64,000 nucleotides of DNA from positions 629,416,189 through 629,480,188 of the forward strand of contig CM057338.1 in assembly GCA_030015575.1 (NCBI GenBank), written 5' to 3'. Source of the stretch: Agapanthus africanus. Lineage: Eukaryota > Streptophyta > Magnoliopsida > Asparagales > Amaryllidaceae. The first letter of the stretch is position 1. Every line of letters starts with the position of its first letter. The position numbers and the translations under genes are program-made. Positions 57,792 to 64,000 of this stretch are shown one piece after another. The notes under the pieces were generated by a model. The model saw only the letters and a program-made list of their open reading frames with translations, was not told where the DNA came from and did not search any database.

Positions 57792-60413
57792 GCGACCTTT
57801 GACCGACCCTAGACTATGACTCATTGACCAAGTTGACCGAACCTTCTTAAAATACTGACTTTTGGATTGTCTAAAGTTGCATAAGTCATTGCCGCTCCTT
57901 CTTTTACCCTTTGTATTTATCAGAAACACCCCGTATTAATACGGACATCCACTTCCATTGGATAGATCCATCGTATGGTTATATACAAACTCGAAGGGAT
58001 TTCTTCGAGGATGGATCCAGGTTCAGGAGAAATAGAATTGGTTTATTCAGTTGTCTTTTGTTATAACCTTCTCTCAGGTTGCGAGGGCTCCTTAGTTTAG
58101 GAGAGGACACCTATTACGCTTATTGGATAGTCTTATTCCAAACCATAGGCAGGTGCCGAAAGGTAGGGAATGAAGAAAACCAATTAGCCTAAAGTAGGGT
58201 GTACAGAAGGTAATAACTAAAGACAAAATAAAGGGATTAGAAAGAGGGCAAAGTAAATTGCGACTGCTGTCATTCACGACCAAACCACGTACTTCATCGC
58301 CACTCCTATTTCACTTTTGCTTTTTTCCCCAGTTCGGGAGAAATAGAATAAGGTATTATTCAGTTGTCTTTTATCATCACCTTCTCTCAAGTTGCGAGTA
58401 TTCCTAGGTTGAGGAGGGTACACCTATTATGCTTACTGGATAGTCTTCTTCCAAACCATAGGCTGGTGTCGAACAGTAGGGAAGGAAGAAAACTATTTAG
58501 CCTAACGATGGTGTACAGCAGGTAATGAATAAAGACAAATAAAGGGATTTGGAGAGATGGCAATAAAATATACGGTTAAAGTCATGAAATGGATTATGGA
58601 AGAGGCATTACTAGGAATACCAGGATACCCCTATGAAACATTTTTTTGTTTCAGTGCATTGTTAATGGAAAACTGATTTCCCGATTAGATACTTTCTCCA
58701 GGGTATGTATTTACCAGGTATGATTCTCACATCTGTATGGTTTTACAGATGATGACTGGGAGTAGGTTATTGGGAATAGAGGTGATCATCCTCGTTATAT
58801 CGGAATTCGTTGTAATTGGTGATATTTGAGGAAGTCGCCTGAGTTTTTGCCGGACGGCATGTATTTGATTTTGAATATCCGTTGTTGTGCACCAATTTCA
58901 AAATGATATATCTGTACGTTTATTTTTTATAAAGTGAGATATAACTTTTCGAAATTATGTCCGTGACATTTACCTATATCAGTTGACGATTGGGTAAGGA
59001 GCATTGAACAACGGAGTAGTTCTTAACCATAAGTACAGTTTTCAACCTACGATGTACATGTTTTGAGTTATTCGACTCAGCGGACTTATACAGAGTATTG
59101 TATGTTGTCCAGAGTCCGTGAGGACCAGGGGGTTGGTCCTCGTACTATGTTCTGTTTACTTATGACTTCTCTAGATTTTAGATAAGTGTTTCGTAGAAAT
59201 ACAAGGTCTAAGTTTTAAGAAGTTGTGGATATAAGAATAAAGTAGAGAACCAGGTGTCACAAGTATCGGGATTCTTCAAAGAGATCGAAGATGTAGATTC
59301 TTGTGATTGGTATTCAGATGATAGTAATGGTTTTGAGAAACTTGTTTCTCTTTCAGGTTACTCATAATTGGATGTATTCCTAAGTTGAGTAATGCTGATT
59401 GGCCTCTCTCCATTAAGTTGATATGCATTGGAGACAGCTGCATGATTTGAATCTGGATCCAATTAAATAAGTGCCAAAGTTTCTATATTGGATATAGAAT
59501 GGTTCATATCTTAACGATGTTAAGGTACGGGGAGTTGTCCAGCTTATGCTTAAAACCAGACACTGGATAACTCAAGGCACATTTCTGTAATGGCAGTTTG
59601 TGGGTTGACCCTGGCTTTGACAAGGGTTGATTTTTTACCATCTGGAAGATCAATAGTGATATTGTTCTTGACTCGCCACAGTTTTAGTAAAATGGATTTT
59701 TTCAGAAAACAGTAGTAGGAGTATGGTAGAACTGGAAGTGATTCCAGAACCGCAAACGATTACGGAAAATTTAATAGGACTTATATATTCAATCAGGTTT
59801 GACATTCCATTAGCCACTCCACAGATATGGAGGGTAACCTCAGACACCCGAGAGGTACTCCGGTAGCCTCAAGGACGGTGACAGGGAGGTTCTTGTTTAC
59901 CCAGACTTGACACTACTGTTGTTCCAGACTATGAGACCCGGCAGGAGGATATGTATAGCGTCGTTCTAAACTAGTTTTAGACGTACACGTATATATTATT
60001 CTGCCAGAGGGTTGTCGTAGTCAGTGGGAGCAGCGGTAGCATAGTGGGCAAGTAGCTTATATCTATTTATAGGCTTGAGCAGATATAGCGGAGATAGATC
60101 ATCTAATTTTGATGTGACAGTCATGGGTTTGGCTTCATCAGAATAGGGGATGGATCTGTTGAGAAGGTAGTAGGGTGTGATGTCATGGTATTTGGATGAC
60201 ATACACACAGTAGGAAGTAAAATTCCTATACTACGATCGGTTGTACTGTGGTCGTCACACAGTTGTTTCTCCAGAAAGGACATGGATATAATATCAGACA
60301 TTCTGGTTACTAGATCTATGGTTTTAGATCTTGATTTGGGTAGTTTCCCAATGTGGGTACTTTGACAATATTCTAAAGGTATTTAGAATAAATGACTCCT
60401 GGCATGGTGGTGT
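57792..60413 (+). pseudogene. Degenerate pol relic of F
   Basis: Aligned along its length to the A1 and A2 relics, including the integrase-tail island (about 59530-59580) and the spacer near 59740, with part of the 0.4-kb duplication deleted. No open frame of note. Truncated at 60413 by A3. Confidence 0.65.
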
Positions 60414-62709
60414 TGTTGGAGATAGTGCCCTCAGAGTCAATTATTAGGTCACAGGTACGTGATTGTAATGATTGATGGAGGACCTATCCCGGTAGGACAG
60501 TCTTACTCGAGATGATAGTATGCTATCTGGTTTACCTTTATCATCGTGTACTGCTTCAGGTGACCTGACAAGTCGCTATTACATGTTGGTAGAGCCCCTA
60601 GGATTCTTGCTTGACCACCAGCAGTATGAGGGCGATCATATAAGTGGGAGCTGGGGGTCTATAAGCATATCCTTAAAAGGTCCCTAGTCGTGAGAGTTTC
60701 GAGACAGGGCATCGATTCTCCATAGTAGACTAGTGTATACAGTCGAGACCCCGACGAGGGGCGGTGGCCGGTCTCACATGCCACTGTTGTCAGTTGGATC
60801 ACCTAAGATGTATACAGGTGCTCATTGGGTTATGAGTACACCGGACAGGACTCGCCGGGAACATGCTAGTTGGTCATATACCAGACGTCAGATGGCAGTT
60901 CCCTGGTGACATGTGTGCAGGTTAGTTCATCGACCTGGGGATCGTCATTTGTCTCGTGTGAGTTCCCACTGTACTTTGATTACTACCCTACCACGACTCA
61001 AAGGAGTCGTGCAAACAGGTTTTAGTTGGGTGCAGTCCCGAGCCACATGGAGGCAGTGAGCGTATCTTCAGGGGTTCGTCTCTCCCGGTATTGGGGGTGA
61101 GGTCGTGCTGTGTCTAGGAGAGCCATTACACGAAGCCCTCGGCCGAGGCAAGGAGATTTACTGGTAGGTATTCCAGTAGTATCTCAGGGTGTTCTGGGCT
61201 ACACTCCGACACGACTTGTACCGCTTTTGGGGGTCTGACTTTTACCAACCCCCTAGGCCCGCCATGCGATGCTCATAGACGAACGGACTGGACTGTACGG
61301 ATATTGTCACTGACAGGCTTAGTAGGGTTGTCAGGCTGAGTTCGCTCACAGACATCCCTTTTAGTCAGTACCTGGTAGCCCGTTACGTATTGGCTTATAC
61401 TTCTGACGTGCTAGTGGTTAAAACCACAACCAAGGTGTTGATGAGTCTTTAGAGTCCCCCACATTCAGTTACTCAGCTTTCGGGCGAAAGGTTGTAGAGG
61501 CCGTATGGAGATATGGCAAGGTCCGATCAGATACGTGCGGTATTGCACGGATCAGGATCGGACAGTTTGTACTACAGGCCGTATGGATATATGGCAGGGT
61601 TCGATCAGATACGTGCGGTATTGCACGGATCAGGATCGAACGGATATTACTAGCCGGTTTTGGTATAAGCCGGATTCTAGTATAGTACAGTGGAGATTTT
61701 GTCTCATTGTATTTGTATTTCGGTCGAAATACAGATGCGGGTGTGTATGCACAGTATCGGGGTTTTCCTGTAATTTATTACGGGACCAGTTTTCTGGAGT
61801 TGCCAGTTTGCTTTCCGTTTCGGCCAATTTCCTTTGTATCGTTCTTTGGCCGAAGATTGGTGGAGGAGGGCTTATTTGCATTGTTGCAAATAAGGATTTG
61901 TGGAGGGGGTCTTTGCATTTTCTTGTGTCAAGATGGTTGCACCATTCCTTGACCTTGACTTCTTGGCTTCTCCATCATGGCTTGACTTTCATATGACATG
62001 GTTTTCATGATGGTTGTGGTGGAGTGAGGTTCTCTTTTGGTGATCATTTCTTTGCATGATTTGGTTGTTGAGTGTTGGTGTTTCTTTGTGATCATTCTTC
62101 CATATGATAACCATTCCTCTCTCTCTCTTGGATGATATGAGAATGGCTCCCATTTTTTTGATACACTCTCACTCTTTCACTCTCTCCACCACCATATAGT
62201 GGCCGGCCTCATAGAGGAGGAGGGGGCTGTCCAAAAATTGAGGTGGGGAAATGTTGTTCATTTCATGCACCAAAATTCTGCTAGCTCCTCCATATACTTC
62301 TTGTTTTCATCCCTCCACCAAAAGGCAATTCCGATAACCCCAAATGAGACACAAGCCTCTACATTATATTCTACTGCAAATCTTGGGCACGTCGAGTAGC
62401 CGGCTTCGTGCCCGAGTTGCCTCGGCATTGAGGTGGGAGCCCGTAAAAGAAGTAGGCGATGTGGTGCACTTCCGGCGACGAGGAGGAGACGGGACATTCC
62501 GCAGGAGATCGGGACGATGACGAGAAGACCGGAGGACTTGGATCGTCGGTATATCTCTAATCCCTTTCTTGTAGATAGCTAGGACTAATTAATGGTTCGA
62601 TCCGGGTATTAGTGCGCGGCGGTTTGCCAGTTCAGTAAAAATTAAAGTTTATCACCGCTTCCGCATTTGGCCGTCGGATTGACGGCCGGGGCGCCGCCGT
62701 GCACTTACA
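60414..62709 (+). repeat. 5' LTR of A3
   Basis: 2296 bp, TGTTGGAGATAGTGCCC to ...GTGCACTTACA. Carries the 78-bp tandem pair (CGTATGG at 61502 and 61580) seen in A2. Confidence 0.94.
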
Positions 62710-62710
62710 G

Positions 62711-62723
62711 TGGTATCAGAGCC
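62711..62723 (+). other. Primer-binding site of A3
   Basis: TGGTATCAGAGCC. Confidence 0.93.
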
Positions 62724-62923
62724 TCGCCATTAACTTAGTCTAGCTTCGTTTGATGTGTTTTTCTGTTTCGATCGATCGAATGTTCCAAAACTGCATTTTA
62801 GTTCGCATCAGTTTCTGTTGAAATTTTTTGGTGTCCAAAAATTTTTCAGGTTGTAAAATAGTGATGTACTGGAATATCTAAGGGTGCTGTAAAAATTCAG
62901 TACAGTGATTCGTCTACGGGAGC

Positions 62924-62964
62924 GCGGAACCGCGGCCAAACCCCCCTTTAGGCCGCGGTTCCGC
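62924..62964 (+). other. GC-rich hairpin of A3
   Basis: GCGGAACCGCGGCC (62924-62937) and GGCCGCGGTTCCGC (62951-62964), a perfect 14-bp stem with a 13-base loop, as in A1. Confidence 0.65.
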
Positions 62965-64000
62965 CGCACAATGATGAGTTGACTGCACCAAATTTCTACA
63001 GTATCTTTCTGGGCTGAAAATTGGGGTTTTGGAATATTAATATTGGGCCCAGAATTTCCTGATCTGCTGCAGTAATATTTTGGGGCCCACTTGTTAAAGT
63101 TTGATCGATCGGATATTTTAAACACATTTTTCACAGTATTTACATTATATCTGCGACCGTGAATGTCACTTGATCGGTAAATCCGGTCTAACTGCTATAG
63201 CCCGGTTAGACGGATTTGCGAACGTGACTTTCACGTTGATGTTCTGTTTTTGCTGTGATGTTGCGGATCGGTCGTGGGGATAGCCTGGATGCAATGCTAG
63301 TACAGTTCTGTTGTATTATGTACATTTGATATTGCGGGGCGAGCGTCCGACATGTGGACTGCCGTCACTGCCTGTTTGTATTATTATTTTGGGGCACGGC
63401 CAGGTTGCGGTCGTTGCACCCGTTGTATGTATATTTTACTTTCTGTACTAGGATTGCCCCGCGGAGGGGTGCACGGATAGCCGGGTTCTAGAGGGCAACA
63501 AGCCCGCATCTGATGGCATTGAGACGGAGGGGGCTTCACTCTAGAATTGGCGGGCTATTCGCCGCACTCGTAGGGGGTACAGGTTGACCCAGGAGGGGTG
63601 CCCAGGTTACCGGATTCCGTGAAGTGCTGGGTGGTCCATTCACGGAGCTGAAGGGGGCTTCCTCGCTTCAGGTTTTGGCGGGTGACTTGCCGCGCCCGTA
63701 GGGGTCTAGAATTTCATTGCACAGGCTATCCACACGACCAGGGGAACGTCGGGTTTCAGTAGTGGCTCTGTGAAACCCGGGGATCCCAGATATCTGTATT
63801 GTTTCTGTGATGCTGTACATTTCTGTGATGTTGCATTTTATTCACGCCTTGAGCGAATATAATATATTGGTATATATATTAGTAGATGTTGTATATGTTT
63901 TACATCCGCGCTAGTCCAGTCCCCGCTCTGTCGTTAGTCAGCTAACCTAACGGGTAATGACGGGACCCAGTGGCGAATGCGGATGGCATATACGTACATC
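62965..64000 (+). other. Start of the structured leader of A3
   Basis: Collinear with A2 31783-32820. Includes AAATCC/GGATTT with GTCTAAC/GTTAGAC (near 63178-63216), the AGGTTGC-loop hairpin (near 63395-63412), the composite stem near 63476-63560 and CGGGTTTCA/TGAAACCCG (near 63750-63780). The three-hairpin domain would lie beyond the window. Confidence 0.6.

Larger units (their letters stand above)
54599..60413 (+). mobile_element. Element F: older family A-type copia, 5' truncated, cut by A3
   Basis: The LTR lacks its first part (54599-55648). Primer site, leader and pol relic follow to 60413, where A3 is inserted. The remainder should lie right of the window. It is clearly more diverged from A1 and A2 than they are from each other, and its primer site has one change (TGGTATCAAAGCC). 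Useful as a distant homologue for covariation. Confidence 0.85.
60414..64000 (+). mobile_element. Element A3: family A copia, 5' part only in window
   Basis: LTR 60414-62709, primer site 62711-62723, leader to the window end. The five bases before it are GGTGT; the right end is outside. It is closest to A2 in LTR and leader. Inserted in the pol relic of F. Confidence 0.92.

Overview
The window is plant nuclear DNA, probably from an angiosperm with a large repeat-rich genome. I see no host gene, rRNA gene or tRNA gene in 64 kb. Nearly all of it is a nest of long-terminal-repeat retrotransposons. Most are Ty1/copia: they have a tRNA-iMet primer site (TGGTATCAGAGC), TG...CA LTRs of about 2.1-2.3 kb, and the domain order protease-integrase-reverse transcriptase. 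The LTR start (TATGCCCTAGAGGCC) and the Pol sequence suggest the Angela/BARE side of copia. Two Ty3/gypsy-type pieces are also present.

Layout. 1-1514: end of a minus-strand Tat/Ogre-like gypsy element. 1515-49999: element C, an old copia element and host of the nest, kept as 1515-3776, 24128-24652, 26806-28012 and 48618-49999. Inserted in C are A1 (3777-24127, + strand, carrying B1 at 12145-22527), solo LTR D (24653-26800) and B2 (28013-48612, - strand, carrying A2 at 29272-39501). At 50000 C stops inside the reverse transcriptase and a B-type LTR (E) begins; E carries a solo gypsy-type LTR (50776-53644). At about 54598 E is joined to a truncated A-type element F, whose pol relic is interrupted at 60414 by A3, which runs out of the window. 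Matching 5-bp target duplications confirm B1, D, B2, A2 and the solo gypsy LTR; A1's match at 4 of 5.

LTR comparisons by eye give about 2.4% (A1), 2.0% (B2), 1.1% (B1) and 0.36% (A2) divergence, in agreement with the nesting order. Families A and B are non-autonomous: the LTRs are young and primer sites and polypurine tracts intact, but pol is a shared, frame-broken relic and no gag is visible. C has the best pol, with only two in-frame stops, yet also lacks a recognisable gag.

Where gag should lie, every copia element has a 2-3 kb non-coding leader full of stem-loops. Their arms differ between elements but remain complementary. The most unusual part is a set of three stem-loops about 90 nt apart. 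Each has its own lower stem, but all three share a ~20-nt apex that changes together from element to element. This covarying RNA architecture is the best candidate for an undescribed system here.
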